Source of the DNA: Salmonella enterica subsp. diarizonae
Lineage (GTDB): Bacteria > Pseudomonadota > Gammaproteobacteria > Enterobacterales > Enterobacteriaceae
Assembly (NCBI RefSeq): GCF_008692785.1
Contig: NZ_VXJV01000005.1
Span: forward strand, 1-64,000
DNA length: 64,000 bases
Reading direction: 5' to 3'
The stretch's first letter is position 1, and every line of letters begins with the position of its first letter. Position numbers and translations under genes: made by a program. Positions 10,516 to 21,879 of the stretch are shown piece by piece. Below the pieces are notes generated by a model that did no database searches, was not told the DNA's origin, and saw only the letters and a program-made list of their open reading frames with translations.

Positions 10516-11283
10516 TTACAATGTGAATGGATCGGCATCGCGCCAGGCTGGAAATTTTTCGCGATAGTCCTGCAAGGCGGCGAGAGAAAGATCGGCATCG
10601 ATGCGTGTCGCATGGTGTGGATCGGCGGTGGCGATAATGTCGCCCTGGGGATTAATTACCCGGCTATCGCCGCGATAATGAAACCCGTTGCCATCGGTGC
10701 CAACCCGGTTACAGCCTGCGACATAAGCCTGATTTTCAATAGCGCGCGCCGTCAGTAATGTTTGCCAGTGTAACGAGCGCGGCGCGGGCCAGTTCGCCAC
10801 ATACAGCGCCAGATCGTAATCATTACGGTTGCGCGACCATACCGGAAAGCGCAGATCGTAACAGATCAGCGGCAGGATACGCCAACCGCGCCACTGCACG
10901 ATGATGCGTTTGTCACCTGCGGTATAATATTGATGTTCATCCGCCATACGAAACAGATGGCGTTTATCATAGAAATGAACCTTGCCTTCCGGCTCAACAA
11001 GTAAGAAGCGATTTACGGCGCCGCGCTCAGTTTGTAGCGCCGCGCTGCTGGCAATCAGAGCATCAGTTTGTCGGGCTTTGGCCTGCATCCACGCCATCAC
11101 GCTATCTTGCGAAAGCGAGTTGTTAGCGGCTTCCATCGCAAAGCCGGTGGTGAACATTTCAGGCAGAACAATCACATCCCGGCCAGATACGAGCTCCAGT
11201 TGTCTGTCAAAATGACGCAGGTTCGCCGGGCCGTCCATCCAGACTAAAGGTTGTTGCAACAGGGTAATTTTCAAACCAGACAC
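10516..11283 (-). CDS. yafV: omega-amidase/nitrilase-family protein YafV
   Basis: A 255-residue C-N hydrolase. The catalytic triad is visible: Glu in LPEMFTTGF (about residue 42), Lys in Tyr-Asp-Lys-Arg-His (about residue 107) and Cys in Leu-Ile-Cys-Tyr-Asp-Leu-Arg-Phe (about residue 141). Family members deamidate alpha-ketoglutaramate or ketosuccinamate in metabolite repair. In E. coli K-12 the ivy lysozyme inhibitor gene lies between yafV and fadE; here only about 110 bases separate them, so ivy is absent. Confidence 0.93.
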   Translation of the reverse strand: MSGLKITLLQQPLVWMDGPANLRHFDRQLELVSGRDVIVLPEMFTTGFAMEAANNSLSQDSVMAWMQAKARQTDALIASSAALQTERGAVNRFLLVEPEGKVHFYDKRHLFRMADEHQYYTAGDKRIIVQWRGWRILPLICYDLRFPVWSRNRNDYDLALYVANWPAPRSLHWQTLLTARAIENQAYVAGCNRVGTDGNGFHYRGDSRVINPQGDIIATADPHHATRIDADLSLAALQDYREKFPAWRDADPFTL

Positions 11284-11391
11284 GATCGGGGCTCCTCATT
11301 GAACAGCGTCTTTACACTGTAGCATGAGCAATAATAAAAAAGCGGCAAGAAAAAGCCCCGCGAAAGCGGGGCAGGAAAGACGCGAGACCGA

Positions 11392-13836
11392 TTATGCGGC
11401 TTCGACTTTACGCACTTTCTCCGGCAGCTTTACCGGCCTGGTCGCCAGCGCTTCAGGTTCAAAATCATCAACGTTGATACTGCGCAGGCGGCTCTCTTCC
11501 GCTTTCGCCAGAATGGCGGCTTCATCTTTATCGATAAGCCCTTTCGCCAGCGCATTGCGCGCCAGTTCATCCAGACGAGTAAACGGCAGATTTTTACCCA
11601 GTTCTTTGCAGATGCGCTGGTGAATCGGATCGGCGGCAATGACATCACGCAGCGCTTCTTCCAGTAAACCGACCGGATTATGTTCGGCTGGCGTCAGATA
11701 CTGACCGCGCCCAATACGTGAACGTGTGGCGTTCGGCACCTGCAGGATCTTCGCAACGGCGTGATCCAACTTATCAGACGGCGCCAGATAATGACGACCA
11801 GTCGGGAAGATCATCGCAGTGAGCAATCCGGCCACGACGCGGTTCGGGAAGTTTTGCAGCAGATCGTCCATCGCCTGTTCAGCACGATACAGCGCATCCT
11901 GTACGCCCCAGTGCACCAGCGGCAGGTCGGCTTCATGGCGACCTTCGTCGTCGTAACGCTTCAGTACGGCTGAGGCCAGATAAAGCTGACTCAGTACATC
12001 GCCCAGACGCGCGGAGATACGCTCGCGGCGTTTCAGGCTGCCGCCCAGTACTGCCATTGACACGTCGGACAGCAGCGCCAGGTTTGCGCTCAGTCGGTTC
12101 AGATGCTGGTAATAACGCTTCGTGGCATCGCCGGTTGGCGTATGGCTCGTTAAGCCGCGGGTCAGGCCAAGCCAGAAGCTGCGAACGGTATTGCTGCCGA
12201 CATGACCAATATGTTTAAACAGCAGTTTATCAAAGGCATTCACATCGTTATTCTGCGCTGCGGCCATCTCTTCCAGTACATAAGGATGGCAGCGAATGGC
12301 GCCCTGACCAAAGATCATCATGCTACGGGTCAGGATATTCGCGCCTTCCACGGTAATCGCGATAGGCGCGCCCTGGTAAGCGCGCGCCAGGAAGTTGCTC
12401 TCGCCCAGCATAATGCCTTTACCGCCAGTAATATCCATCGCGTCGATAATGGACTGCTGGCCGCGGTGGGTGCAGTGATACTTCACGATAGCCGACAGTA
12501 CTGCCGGTTTTTCACCCAGCATAATGCCGTAGGTGATTAACGATGCGGCGGCATCCATTACATAAGCGTTACCTGCAATGCGCGCCAGCGGTTCTTCAAT
12601 ACCTTCCATCTTGCCGATAGAAATTTTGAACTGACGACGAATGTGAGCATAGGCGCCGGTTGCCAGCGCGACGGATTTCACACCACCAGTGGAGTTGGAC
12701 GGCAGGGTAATACCGCGTCCTACCGACAAACATTCCACCAGCATACGCCAGCCCTGCCCGGCCATTTTGGGGCCGCCGATAATATAATCAATAGGCACGA
12801 AAATATCGTTACCACGGGTTGGACCATTCTGGAACGGAACGTTAAGCGGGAAGTGACGACGACCGATTTCCACCCCCGGCGTTGAGGTGGGAATCAGGGC
12901 GCAGGTAATACCCAGCTCTTCTTCTCCGCCTAACAATTTATCCGGATCGGAAAGCTTAAACGCCAGGCCCAACACGGTGGCTATCGGCGCCAGCGTAATA
13001 TAACGTTTGTTCCAGGTAAGGCGCATACCCAGCACCTGCTGACCCTGCCATTCGCCCATACAGACGATGCCGGTATCTGGAATCGCGCCCGCATCAGAAC
13101 CTGCTTCCGGGCTGGTCAGCGCAAAGCAGGGGATCTCCTGGCCGCGCGCCAGTCGCGGCAGATAGTGATTCTTCTGCTCTTCCGTACCATAGTGCTGCAA
13201 CAACTCGCCAGGGCCGAGTGAGTTTGGAACGCCGACGGTGATAGCCAGAATCCCGGAGACGCCGGACAGTTTTTGCAGTACGCGGGACTGCGCATAAGCC
13301 GAGAACTCCAGCCCGCCGTACTCTTTTTTAATGATCATCGCGAAGAAACGATGCTCTTTCAGGTAAGCCCACAGTTCCGGCGGTAGATCCGCCAGTTCAT
13401 GGGTAATCTGGAAATCGTTCGCCATCCGGCACGCTTCTTCTACCGGACCGTCGAGAAACGCCTGCTCTTCGGCAGTGAGTTGCGGTTGCGGATAGTTGTG
13501 CAATTTTTTCCAGTCAGGCTTGCCCTGGAACAGATCGCCTTCCCACCAGGTTGTACCTGCATCAATCGCTTCTTTCTCAGTGCGCGACATCGGCGGCATG
13601 ACCTTACGGAAGCCGCGGAACACCGGCGCGGAAATCATTGACTTACGCATCGGCGTGACGTTAAACGGCACGAGAATAATGGCCAGAGGAACCAGCAGCC
13701 AGATGGACCACAGGCCAGCGACGCCAAGTGCGGCGGTCCAGGCGAGCAGAATCAGACTGCTGAGAAATAAACTCACGCGGTGATAGAACAATGCGCCGAG
13801 CAGGACAATAGTCGCGAAAATACTCAAAATCATCAT
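11392..13836 (-). CDS. fadE: acyl-CoA dehydrogenase FadE
   Basis: An 814-residue flavoenzyme that carries out the first step of fatty-acid beta-oxidation, oxidising acyl-CoA to trans-2-enoyl-CoA. Two hydrophobic segments occupy the first 60 residues, then the acyl-CoA dehydrogenase N, middle and C domains ([10 protein letters not shown] is in the flavin region) and the long C-terminal extension typical of enteric FadE. The length equals E. coli FadE. FadR and ArcA control is known for the family; no site was located here. Confidence 0.97.
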   Translation of the reverse strand: MMILSIFATIVLLGALFYHRVSLFLSSLILLAWTAALGVAGLWSIWLLVPLAIILVPFNVTPMRKSMISAPVFRGFRKVMPPMSRTEKEAIDAGTTWWEGDLFQGKPDWKKLHNYPQPQLTAEEQAFLDGPVEEACRMANDFQITHELADLPPELWAYLKEHRFFAMIIKKEYGGLEFSAYAQSRVLQKLSGVSGILAITVGVPNSLGPGELLQHYGTEEQKNHYLPRLARGQEIPCFALTSPEAGSDAGAIPDTGIVCMGEWQGQQVLGMRLTWNKRYITLAPIATVLGLAFKLSDPDKLLGGEEELGITCALIPTSTPGVEIGRRHFPLNVPFQNGPTRGNDIFVPIDYIIGGPKMAGQGWRMLVECLSVGRGITLPSNSTGGVKSVALATGAYAHIRRQFKISIGKMEGIEEPLARIAGNAYVMDAAASLITYGIMLGEKPAVLSAIVKYHCTHRGQQSIIDAMDITGGKGIMLGESNFLARAYQGAPIAITVEGANILTRSMMIFGQGAIRCHPYVLEEMAAAQNNDVNAFDKLLFKHIGHVGSNTVRSFWLGLTRGLTSHTPTGDATKRYYQHLNRLSANLALLSDVSMAVLGGSLKRRERISARLGDVLSQLYLASAVLKRYDDEGRHEADLPLVHWGVQDALYRAEQAMDDLLQNFPNRVVAGLLTAMIFPTGRHYLAPSDKLDHAVAKILQVPNATRSRIGRGQYLTPAEHNPVGLLEEALRDVIAADPIHQRICKELGKNLPFTRLDELARNALAKGLIDKDEAAILAKAEESRLRSINVDDFEPEALATRPVKLPEKVRKVEAA

Positions 13837-14075
13837 AACGAAAAGCTCCCTTGCTTGTAGGAGGTCTGACCACTTGTGATGATTAGGTTGTAGTGGATGT
13901 AAAATCTTTTATCAATGTGTTTACAAAATAATTACAACAAAGCTCACATTGTTGCCGTTTTTGGTGGCACGAAAAATCAAAAGCGCGAGGCGTTAATTCG
14001 GCTTATGCTTCTCGCCTGTACCGCTATCCGGTACACTGCATACTGTCATTTACATTCATGCTGAAGGATATCCTC

Positions 14076-14654
14076 ATGTACCAGGATCTTATTCGTAACG
14101 AACTGAACGAAGCGGCGGAAACGCTGGCTAATTTTTTAAAAGATGACGCCAATATTCACGCCATTCAGCGCGCGGCGGTCCTGTTGGCTGACAGTTTTAA
14201 AGCGGGTGGTAAGGTACTTTCCTGCGGTAACGGCGGCTCCCATTGCGATGCGATGCACTTTGCTGAAGAGCTGACAGGTCGTTACCGTGAAAACCGTCCG
14301 GGCTACCCGGCAATTGCGATTTCTGATGTTAGCCATATCTCCTGCGTCAGTAATGATTTTGGCTATGACTATATTTTCTCTCGTTACGTTGAGGCAGTAG
14401 GGCGCGAAGGCGATGTCCTGTTAGGGATTTCGACGTCAGGGAATTCCGGTAATGTCATTAAAGCGATTGCCGCGGCCCGCGAAAAAGGCATGAAAGTGAT
14501 CACCCTGACCGGTAAAGACGGCGGCAAAATGGCGGGAACAGCGGATATTGAAATTCGCGTACCGCACTTCGGTTATGCCGATCGTATTCAGGAAATCCAC
14601 ATCAAGGTAATTCATATTTTGATTCAGCTGATTGAAAAAGAGATGGTTAAATAA
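14076..14654 (+). CDS. gmhA: sedoheptulose 7-phosphate isomerase
   Basis: A 192-residue SIS-domain enzyme converting sedoheptulose 7-phosphate to D-glycero-D-manno-heptose 7-phosphate, the first step of ADP-heptose synthesis for the LPS inner core. The segments Ser-Cys-Gly-Asn-Gly-Gly-Ser and Gly-Ile-Ser-Thr-Ser-Gly-Asn-Ser-Gly are phosphate-sugar binding loops. Start at [10 protein letters not shown] gives the family length, and an upstream in-frame ATG at 14058 was rejected. Also called lpcA. Confidence 0.97.
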
Positions 14655-14675
14655 GCAGACTTTTTTCTGTGCTTT

Positions 14676-14752
14676 GCCGGATGGCGGCCTTGCAGGACTT
14701 ATTTGGCCTATGATGGACTTGCGTAGGCCGGATAAACGCAGCGTCATCCGGC
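14676..14752. repeat. REP/BIME element after gmhA
   Basis: Two inverted repetitive extragenic palindromes: GCCGGATGGCGGCC at the left and a partner ending GCGTCATCCGGC at the right, with GGCCTA/TAGGCC in the interior. This is the typical enterobacterial intergenic BIME form. Confidence 0.8.
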
Positions 14753-14779
14753 AATGAATTATGTTAAGGCAGGTGATGA

Positions 14780-15547
14780 ATGTGCGAATTGCTTGGGATG
14801 AGCGCCAATGTGCCAACGGATATCTGCTTTAGCTTCACCGGACTGGTGCAGCGCGGCGGCGGAACCGGGCCGCATAAAGACGGCTGGGGAATTACCTTTT
14901 ACGAAGGAAAGGGCTGTCGCACGTTCAAAGATCCGCAACCGAGCTACCACTCGCCGATTGCGAAACTGGTACAGAATTACCCAATCAAATCCTGCTCGGT
15001 TATTGCCCATATCCGTCAGGCTAATCGCGGCGAAGTAGCGCTGGAAAATACACACCCTTTTACCCGGGAATTATGGGGACGCAACTGGACTTATGCCCAT
15101 AACGGTCAGCTCAACGGTTATAAGACGCTGGAAACCGGTAATTTCCGTCCGGTGGGGGAAACCGACAGCGAAAAAGCGTTTTGCTGGTTATTGCATAAAT
15201 TAACGCAGCGTTATCCCCGCACGCCGGGCAACATGACCGCGGTATTTAAATATATTGCGACGCTGGCGACGGTATTACGTGAAAAAGGCATTTTTAACAT
15301 GCTGCTGTCAGATGGGCGATATGTGATGGCGTTTTGCTCAACACATTTGCACTGGATCACTCGCCGGGCGCCGTTTGGCGTCGCCACGCTGGTGGATCAG
15401 GATATGGAAATTGATTTCAGTTCACAAACCACGCCAAATGACGTGGTTACCGTGATTGCTACCCAGCCCCTGACAGGGAATGAAACCTGGCAAAAGATTA
15501 TGCCAGGCGAATGGGCGTTATTTTACCTCGGAGAGCGTATAGTTTGA
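14780..15547 (+). CDS. yafJ: class II glutamine amidotransferase YafJ
   Basis: A 255-residue Ntn-type glutaminase domain protein. Cys2 directly after the initiator Met (MCELLGMS) is the expected nucleophile after Met removal; Asn-Arg-Gly, His-Asn-Gly-Gln-Leu and Glu-Thr-Asp-Ser-Glu match the GATase II active site. There is no second synthetase domain and the substrate is unknown. Its 3' end overlaps convergent yafK by 30 bases. Confidence 0.92.
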   Translation: MCELLGMSANVPTDICFSFTGLVQRGGGTGPHKDGWGITFYEGKGCRTFKDPQPSYHSPIAKLVQNYPIKSCSVIAHIRQANRGEVALENTHPFTRELWGRNWTYAHNGQLNGYKTLETGNFRPVGETDSEKAFCWLLHKLTQRYPRTPGNMTAVFKYIATLATVLREKGIFNMLLSDGRYVMAFCSTHLHWITRRAPFGVATLVDQDMEIDFSSQTTPNDVVTVIATQPLTGNETWQKIMPGEWALFYLGERIV

Positions 15548-16258
15548 GGCCAGTTGCGGCTGAACGACTTCGTGACTCAACGGTTTGCTCACGACGTAAC
15601 GTCCATCAACGATGGAAACAGTTGGCGGTTTATGCGTCTGTTCAAAATAATCGTAGCCGGGTTTTAGCTGCGCCCAGAAATCTTTGTAATAAGAATATTT
15701 ATGACGCTGCATATTGGCGTCGGTCATCCGGAACGGATAAATACTCACCTGCACACTCGGCTGACCAAAAACCAGCGCGGCGGTGACAAACTGGAAAATC
15801 TCATCAATGCCGCTGTCGGTCATGGCATAGCAGCCGACGGAAACACAGGCGCCGTGAATCATCAGATATTTACCATCATAGCCATGCGCGCGATCGTAGG
15901 CATTTGGAAAACCAATATTGATGGCCTTATAAAAACGGCTGTCTGGCTTGAGTTGATTACGTTGAACGCTGTAAAACCCTTCCGGACTTTTAAAATCGCC
16001 CTGACGGCGTTTCGGGCCTAACCCGCCGGAATAGTTGCAAATTTTGTAGCTATCAAGCAACTGGTATTGCTCACCCATTTTGACGTAGAGATCAAGGGTG
16101 CGCTCTTCTTTAAAAATCTGAATATAGACCGGTGAGCCCATTAACTGCTGCTTATACTCTTTACTGACCGGCGTGACGGGGCTGCTGCTGCTCAGCAAAC
16201 CGGCAAATGAGACGCACGGAATCAGAAGCATCGCAAGAAAAAATGCGATTTTACGCAT
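15518..16258 (-). CDS. yafK: L,D-transpeptidase-fold protein YafK (DpaA)
   Basis: A 246-residue secreted protein with an N-terminal signal peptide (cleavage near Ser-Phe-Ala, residue 19) and a YkuD domain. The active site reads [11 protein letters not shown] at about residues 133-143. In E. coli this protein (DpaA) cuts Braun lipoprotein from peptidoglycan rather than cross-linking. It is convergent with yafJ. Confidence 0.93.
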   Translation of the reverse strand: MRKIAFFLAMLLIPCVSFAGLLSSSSPVTPVSKEYKQQLMGSPVYIQIFKEERTLDLYVKMGEQYQLLDSYKICNYSGGLGPKRRQGDFKSPEGFYSVQRNQLKPDSRFYKAINIGFPNAYDRAHGYDGKYLMIHGACVSVGCYAMTDSGIDEIFQFVTAALVFGQPSVQVSIYPFRMTDANMQRHKYSYYKDFWAQLKPGYDYFEQTHKPPTVSIVDGRYVVSKPLSHEVVQPQLASNYTLSEVK

Positions 16259-16474
16259 ACTGCTTGTTCCTTGATAAAACGGTTACACACGCCAGAACGG
16301 CAAAAGAGTCCCCAAATCGGAGTAATCTGGATTTGGAGCGCTCACATTAGCACCACAGCAGTTTTTCGCAAGTCCCCGTTTATACGTTTACAATTTTCCC
16401 GCAGCTTCTCGTCGTCATATCTTCGAATCCGTCGCTTGTTTTAACGCGAATGTCTCTTTGCGTGCAATAGAATG

Positions 16475-16494
16475 CACTGTATACTTAAACAGTG
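16475..16494 (+). promoter_or_regulatory. LexA (SOS) box of dinB
   Basis: CACTGTATACTTAAACAGTG fits the SOS consensus CTGT-N8-ACAG exactly and lies 17 bases before the dinB start codon. LexA repression of dinB is established. Confidence 0.9.
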
Positions 16495-16510
16495 TTTCGG
16501 GAGGCGAACG

Positions 16511-17566
16511 ATGCGCAAAATCATACATGTTGATATGGACTGTTTTTTTGCCGCGGTTGAGATGCGTGATAATCCGGCGTTACGCGATATCCCCATTGCC
16601 ATTGGCGGGAGTCGTGAGCGTCGAGGCGTTATCAGTACCGCCAACTATCCTGCGCGCCAGTTTGGCGTACGCAGCGCGATGCCGACCGCCATGGCGCTAA
16701 AACTGTGCCCCCATCTCACCTTATTGCCTGGTCGCTTTGACGCCTATAAAGAGGCTTCGCGGCATGTACGTGACATATTTTCCCGCTACACTTCGCTGAT
16801 TGAACCGCTCTCGCTGGATGAAGCCTGGCTGGATGTAACTGACAGTCCGCACTGTTATGGATCGGCGACTCTGATCGCCAGGGAGATTCGCCAGACCATT
16901 TTTAATGAACTGCAACTCACTGCTTCCGCCGGCGTTGCGCCAGTGAAATTTCTGGCGAAGATCGCCTCCGATCTCAATAAACCGAACGGGCAATATGTTA
17001 TTACGCCAGCCGATGTTCCCGACTTTCTTAAAATGTTGCCGTTAGCCAAAATTCCAGGTGTGGGGAAAGTTTCCGCCGCTAAACTGGAAAATATGGGGTT
17101 AAGAACCTGTGGGGATATCCAACAGTGCGATCTGGCGATGCTTCTTAAACGCTTCGGTAAATTTGGCCGGGTTTTATGGGAGCGTAGCCAGGGTATTGAT
17201 GAGCGTGATGTTAACAGTGAAAGGCTGCGTAAATCGGTAGGCGTTGAGCGTACTCTGGCGGAGGATATTCATGAGTGGTCGGACTGCGAGGCCATTATTG
17301 AACGTTTATATCCGGAACTGGAGCGCCGTCTGGCCATGGTGAAACCCGATTTACTGATTGCGCGACAGGGCGTTAAATTAAAATTTAATGATTTTCAGCA
17401 AACGACTCAGGAACATGTCTGGCCGCAATTAAATAAAGAAGACTTAATTACCACTGCTCGTAAAACCTGGGACGAGCGTCGTGGCGAGCGCGGCGTGCGG
17501 CTGGTGGGGTTACACGTAACGCTGCTCGACCCACAGTTGGAACGACAGTTAGTGTTGGGTTTATAA
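16511..17566 (+). CDS. dinB: DNA polymerase IV
   Basis: A 351-residue Y-family translesion polymerase. Catalytic residues are in [11 protein letters not shown] (Asp8) and Ser-Leu-Asp-Glu (Asp103, Glu104); the C-terminal beta-clamp motif is QLVLGL. Start at [10 protein letters not shown] was chosen over an ATG 13 codons upstream, which lies inside the LexA box. In E. coli yafN-yafO-yafP follow dinB; here about 260 bases without a gene lead to pepD. Confidence 0.97.
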   Translation: MRKIIHVDMDCFFAAVEMRDNPALRDIPIAIGGSRERRGVISTANYPARQFGVRSAMPTAMALKLCPHLTLLPGRFDAYKEASRHVRDIFSRYTSLIEPLSLDEAWLDVTDSPHCYGSATLIAREIRQTIFNELQLTASAGVAPVKFLAKIASDLNKPNGQYVITPADVPDFLKMLPLAKIPGVGKVSAAKLENMGLRTCGDIQQCDLAMLLKRFGKFGRVLWERSQGIDERDVNSERLRKSVGVERTLAEDIHEWSDCEAIIERLYPELERRLAMVKPDLLIARQGVKLKFNDFQQTTQEHVWPQLNKEDLITTARKTWDERRGERGVRLVGLHVTLLDPQLERQLVLGL

Positions 17567-17791
17567 ATCAGGCCGTTAAGTTTTTATAATTATTGCGATT
17601 GCGCTATCTAAATTTCAGTATGGTTATATGCGCGTCGTCGGAAAGTATGTGGGGCGAGGCTATCCCATCGGCAGCCGATGTTTCATCAAAGCGAGCGAGG
17701 TCATCCTGTCCGTATATGTAAAGGAATGGATTTCAGAGCCGTATTATAAAGCTATTGAACCCGGCGAGCGTTTACTGCCGGGTTCATTCTT

Positions 17792-17820
17792 AAAAAGTCC
17801 GCGCCCTTGCTGTGGCGCGG
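17792..17820 (-). terminator. terminator of pepD
   Basis: Read leftward, CCGCGCC and GGGCGCGG form a GC-rich stem followed by ACTTTTT. It lies just beyond the pepD stop. A second inverted repeat, GAACCCGGC/GCCGGGTTC, lies at about 17758-17785. Confidence 0.75.
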
Positions 17821-17826
17821 AGATCA

Positions 17827-19284
17827 TTACTTCGCAGGAATCGCTTTCAGCAATTCGGTCAGCAATGTCCAGTAGTGACCGACGCTTTCGATATGTACCT
17901 GCTCATCCGGAGAGTGAGGTCCGGTAATGGTGGGCCCAATAGAGACCATATCCATATCCGGATAAGGTTTCTTAAACAGACCGCATTCCAGACCGGCGTG
18001 GATAATCTGGATGTTCGGCGTTTTGTTGAACAAACGCTGATAGGTTTCCCGCACCAGGTGCATGACCGGCGAGTTCGCATCGGGCTGCCAGCCAGGATAG
18101 CTGCCTTTCGCTTCGGTTTTCGCGCCAGCCAGCTTGCCCAGCGAATCCAGCATACTCACCACATAATCTTTACCGCTGTCGATCAGGGAGCGAATCAGGC
18201 AGTGAATTTCAACATTCGTATCAGACATTGTGACCACGCCAACGTTCAGCGATGTTTCCACTACGCCTTTCGCCACGTCTGAATTGCGGATCACACCATT
18301 CGGCGCTGCGTTCAGCAGGCGAACAAAGGTATCGCGTGACAGCGCGGTCAATGCGGCGTTATCGCTAGCGACATTATTGAGTTGCAGCGTCAGGTTTTTC
18401 TCTTTTTCCGCCAGTTCGTTTTTCAGAATATCCTGGTAAGCGTTAACTAACGTTTTCAGTGCTTCTACGTTGTCTGCGGCAACGGCGAGGGTCGCGAACG
18501 CTTCGCGCGGAATCGCATTACGCAGCGTGCCGCCGTTGAAATCGATCAGACGCAGATCCAGTTCTTCTGCGTGCCCGGCAAGAAAACGCGCCAGCAATTT
18601 GTTGGCATTGCCAAGACCGAGGTGAATTTCACCACCGGAGTGGCCGCCTTTGAGGCCTTTCAGGGTTAGCTTAAAGTACGCAAATCCTGCGGGTACAGCT
18701 TCACGGGTCAACGCCAGGTTAGAGGTAAAATCGATCCCGCCTGCGCAGCCCATATAGATCTCACCTTCTTCTTCAGAGTCGGTGTTGATCAGGATGTCGG
18801 CCTGCAACCAGCCGGATTGAAGGCCGAATGCGCCATCCATCCCGGCTTCTTCGGTCATGGTCAGTAGCACTTCCAGCGGGCCGTGTACGACATTATCGTC
18901 AGCCAGTACCGCTAAAGCAGAAGCCATTCCGATACCATTGTCTGCGCCGAGGGTAGTACCGCGTGCTTTAACCCATTCGCCATCAATATAAGGCTGGATA
19001 GGATCTTTAGTGAAGTCGTGAACGGTGTCGCTATTTTTTTGCGGCACCATATCCAGATGCGCCTGTAAAACGACCGGTTTGCGATTTTCCATACCTGCAG
19101 TGGCGGGCTTACGGATCAGAATATTACCGACCTGGTCGCGCTCCACGTGAAGGCCTTTCTCTTTGGCCCAACCCACAATATGTTCAGCGAGTTGCTCTTC
19201 GTGATAGGACGGGTGAGGAATAGAACAGATTTTAGCAAAAATATCCCACAAAGGTTGTGGTGATAACTGAGACAGTTCAGACAC
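17827..19284 (-). CDS. pepD: aminoacyl-histidine dipeptidase (peptidase D)
   Basis: A 485-residue M20-family di-zinc peptidase that cleaves dipeptides such as carnosine. Metal-site motifs are visible: Gln-Ala-His-Leu-Asp-Met, Gly-Ala-Asp-Asn-Gly, Thr-Glu-Glu-Ala-Gly-Met and Asn-Thr-Asp-Ser-Glu. The start is a GTG at 19284, preceded by GGAGACTTATC as a good ribosome-binding site, giving the family length; an upstream ATG at 19317 was rejected. Divergent from gpt. Confidence 0.96.
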   Translation of the reverse strand: MSELSQLSPQPLWDIFAKICSIPHPSYHEEQLAEHIVGWAKEKGLHVERDQVGNILIRKPATAGMENRKPVVLQAHLDMVPQKNSDTVHDFTKDPIQPYIDGEWVKARGTTLGADNGIGMASALAVLADDNVVHGPLEVLLTMTEEAGMDGAFGLQSGWLQADILINTDSEEEGEIYMGCAGGIDFTSNLALTREAVPAGFAYFKLTLKGLKGGHSGGEIHLGLGNANKLLARFLAGHAEELDLRLIDFNGGTLRNAIPREAFATLAVAADNVEALKTLVNAYQDILKNELAEKEKNLTLQLNNVASDNAALTALSRDTFVRLLNAAPNGVIRNSDVAKGVVETSLNVGVVTMSDTNVEIHCLIRSLIDSGKDYVVSMLDSLGKLAGAKTEAKGSYPGWQPDANSPVMHLVRETYQRLFNKTPNIQIIHAGLECGLFKKPYPDMDMVSIGPTITGPHSPDEQVHIESVGHYWTLLTELLKAIPAK

Positions 19285-19529
19285 GATAAGTCTCCTTGAC
19301 GGTGCCCTGAAAAACATTCTTACAGGCCACAGGGTTAGCGGAATTGATTACTCTTACGAGATGCGATTGAGAATACCACTTTCTCCGCCTGCGGGTAGTA
19401 TAAAGCATGCAAAAAGAGGCGCGGATACCGCTAAACACTGGTTTTTAGCGCGTCAGGTCTCTATAATCTCGCGCAACCTGGTTCACCCTCAATTTTTAAG
19501 CCGTAGATAAACAGGCTGGGACACTTCAC

Positions 19530-19988
19530 ATGAGCGAAAAATACGTCGTCACCTGGGACATGTTGCAAATTCACGCGCGCAAACTGGCAAGCCGCCTGAT
19601 GCCTTCAGAACAATGGAAAGGCATTATTGCCGTAAGTCGTGGTGGCCTTGTACCTGGCGCATTACTGGCGCGTGAATTGGGCATTCGTCATGTCGATACC
19701 GTATGCATCTCCAGCTACGATCACGATAACCAGCGCGAATTGAAAGTGCTGAAGCGTGCAGAAGGCGACGGCGAAGGCTTTATCGTCATCGATGATCTGG
19801 TCGATACCGGCGGTACCGCCGTCGCGATTCGCGAAATGTACCCTAAAGCGCATTTCGTCACGATTTTCGCTAAACCGGCGGGCCGCCCGTTGGTTGATGA
19901 TTATGTTATTGATATTCCTCAGAACACCTGGATTGAACAGCCCTGGGATATGGGCGTGGTATTCGTACCGCCGATTTCAGGTCGTTAA
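19530..19988 (+). CDS. gpt: xanthine-guanine phosphoribosyltransferase
   Basis: A 152-residue purine-salvage enzyme forming XMP, GMP or IMP from the bases and PRPP. The PRPP-binding loop [11 protein letters not shown] is at about residues 86-97. It is followed by a strong terminator. Confidence 0.97.
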   Translation: MSEKYVVTWDMLQIHARKLASRLMPSEQWKGIIAVSRGGLVPGALLARELGIRHVDTVCISSYDHDNQRELKVLKRAEGDGEGFIVIDDLVDTGGTAVAIREMYPKAHFVTIFAKPAGRPLVDDYVIDIPQNTWIEQPWDMGVVFVPPISGR

Positions 19989-20003
19989 TCAGCAGTTTTT
20001 CAG

Positions 20004-20032
20004 AGCGCCCGGCAATGCCGGGCGCTGTTTTA
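20004..20032 (+). terminator. terminator of gpt
   Basis: AGCGCCCGGC and GCCGGGCGCT form a 10-bp stem with a 3-nt loop, followed by GTTTT. Confidence 0.85.
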
Positions 20033-20076
20033 TTGGTTACAATAAGCCTCAATGAGTATCCAAGGAGGCTGCACGC

Positions 20077-21321
20077 ATGACACAGGCTAACCTCAGCGAA
20101 ACCCTGTTCAAACCCCGCTTTAAACATACTGAAACGTCTACCCTTGTCCGTCGGTTCAATCGTGGGTCGCAGCCGCCCATGCAATCCGCGCTGGACGGTA
20201 AGAACGTCCAGCACTGGTATCGTATGATAAACCGCCTGATGTGGATTTGGCGCGGCGTTGACCCACGAGAAATCCTTGATGTGCAGGCGCGCATTGTGAT
20301 GAGCGACGCAGAGCGAACGGATGATGATTTATACGATACGGTCATTGGCTACCGCGGCGGCAACTGGATTTATGAGTGGGCAAAGCAGGCGATGGACTGG
20401 CAGCAGAAAGCCTGTCAGGAACAGGACGCCATGCGCAGCGGACGCTACTGGCTTCATGCCTCAACGCTCTATAACATTGCCGCCTACCCACATTTGAAGG
20501 GCGATGAGCTGGCGGAGCAGGCGCAGGCGCTGGCGAATCGCGCCTATGAAGAGGCAGCACAGCGGTTGCCAGGTTCGTTGCGTGAAATGGAATTTGCCGT
20601 TCATGGCGGTTCGCCGGTAACTGCATTTTTACATATGCCGAAAGGTGATGGTCCGTTTCCGACGGTGCTCATGTGCGGCGGCCTGGACGCCATGCAAACC
20701 GACTATTACACCCTGTATGAACGCTATTTGGCGCCGCGCGGTATCGCAATGTTAACGCTTGATATGCCTTCGGTTGGATTTTCATCAAAGTGGAAATTAA
20801 CCCAGGATTCCAGCTTGATCCACCAGCATGTGTTAAAAGCGCTTCCTAATGTCCCTTGGGTGGATCATACCCGTGTCGCGGCGTTTGGTTTTCGTTTTGG
20901 TGCCAATGTTGCGGTGCGTCTGGCCTATCTGGAAGCGCCGCGTTTGAAAGCGGTGGCTTGCCTGGGGCCGGTGGTCCATGCGCTACTTAGCGATCCGCAA
21001 CGACAGAGCACGGTGCCGGAGATGTATCTTGATGTGCTGGCCAGCCGTCTGGGTATGCATGATGCTTCGGATGAGGCGCTACGTGTGGAGCTCAATCGCT
21101 ATTCGTTGAAAGTACAGGGTCTACTGGGCAGACGTTGTCCTACGCCAATGCTTTCCGGCTTCTGGAAAAACGATCCTTTCAGCCCGGAAGACGAGTCTCG
21201 CTTAATCACATCGTCATCTTCAGACGGTAAGCTGATAGAGATCCCTTTTAACCCGGTGTACCGCAATTTTGACAAGGCGCTGCAAGAAATCACCGACTGG
21301 ATTCATCATAGATTGTGTTAA
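20077..21321 (+). CDS. frsA: esterase FrsA (YafA)
   Basis: A 414-residue alpha/beta-hydrolase-fold protein first described as a partner of unphosphorylated enzyme IIA-Glc that influences the balance of fermentation and respiration. N-terminal helical region to about residue 165, then the hydrolase fold. The nucleophile-elbow region reads [10 protein letters not shown], lacking a canonical Gly-X-Ser-X-Gly serine, as in other FrsA proteins. Upstream of crl, as in E. coli. Confidence 0.94.
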   Translation: MTQANLSETLFKPRFKHTETSTLVRRFNRGSQPPMQSALDGKNVQHWYRMINRLMWIWRGVDPREILDVQARIVMSDAERTDDDLYDTVIGYRGGNWIYEWAKQAMDWQQKACQEQDAMRSGRYWLHASTLYNIAAYPHLKGDELAEQAQALANRAYEEAAQRLPGSLREMEFAVHGGSPVTAFLHMPKGDGPFPTVLMCGGLDAMQTDYYTLYERYLAPRGIAMLTLDMPSVGFSSKWKLTQDSSLIHQHVLKALPNVPWVDHTRVAAFGFRFGANVAVRLAYLEAPRLKAVACLGPVVHALLSDPQRQSTVPEMYLDVLASRLGMHDASDEALRVELNRYSLKVQGLLGRRCPTPMLSGFWKNDPFSPEDESRLITSSSSDGKLIEIPFNPVYRNFDKALQEITDWIHHRLC

Positions 21322-21378
21322 TAGATTGCTAAATTCTATTGATTTGGTAAAACAGTTGCTTCATTAAAGGAGATCGCA

Positions 21379-21780
21379 ATGACGTTACCGAGTGGACACC
21401 CGAAAAGTAGATTGATCAAGAAATTTACCGCACTTGGCCCCTATATCCGGGAAGGGCAGTGCGAAGACAATCGTTTTTTTTTCGATTGCCTGGCAGTTTG
21501 CGTCAACGTGAAGCCGGCGCCTGAGAAGCGTGAATTTTGGGGCTGGTGGATGGAGCTGGAAGCACAAGAGAAACGTTTCACCTATCGTTATCAGTTTGGT
21601 TTATTTGATAAAGAGGGCAACTGGACCGCAGTGCCGATTAACGAAACCGAAGTGGTGGAACGACTGGAATACACGCTACGCGAGTTTCATGAAAAGCTAC
21701 GCGACCTGTTGATTTCTATGGAGCTGGCGCTGGAGCCGTCTGACGATTTCAACGACGAGCCGGTAAAACTGTCGGCATAA
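21379..21780 (+). CDS. crl: sigma-S assembly factor Crl
   Basis: A 133-residue protein that binds sigma S and helps it associate with core RNA polymerase, promoting curli and stationary-phase genes. The central segment Phe-Trp-Gly-Trp-Trp-Met-Glu-Leu-Glu is characteristic of Crl. Full length. A GGAG site lies just upstream of the ATG. Confidence 0.96.
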
Positions 21781-21791
21781 CCCTGCTGCCA

Positions 21792-21866
21792 TGCCTGATG
21801 GCGCTGCGCTTATCAGGCCTACATATTATCCGTAGGCCTGATAAGGTGTTTATGCCGCCATCCGGC
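21792..21866. repeat. REP/BIME between crl and phoE
   Basis: Paired palindromes with GCCTGATGGCGCTGCGC at the left, an internal AGGCCTAC/GTAGGCCT pair and a right copy ending GCCGCCATCCGGC. It lies between two convergent genes. Confidence 0.8.
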
Positions 21867-21879
21867 ACAATACGACTTA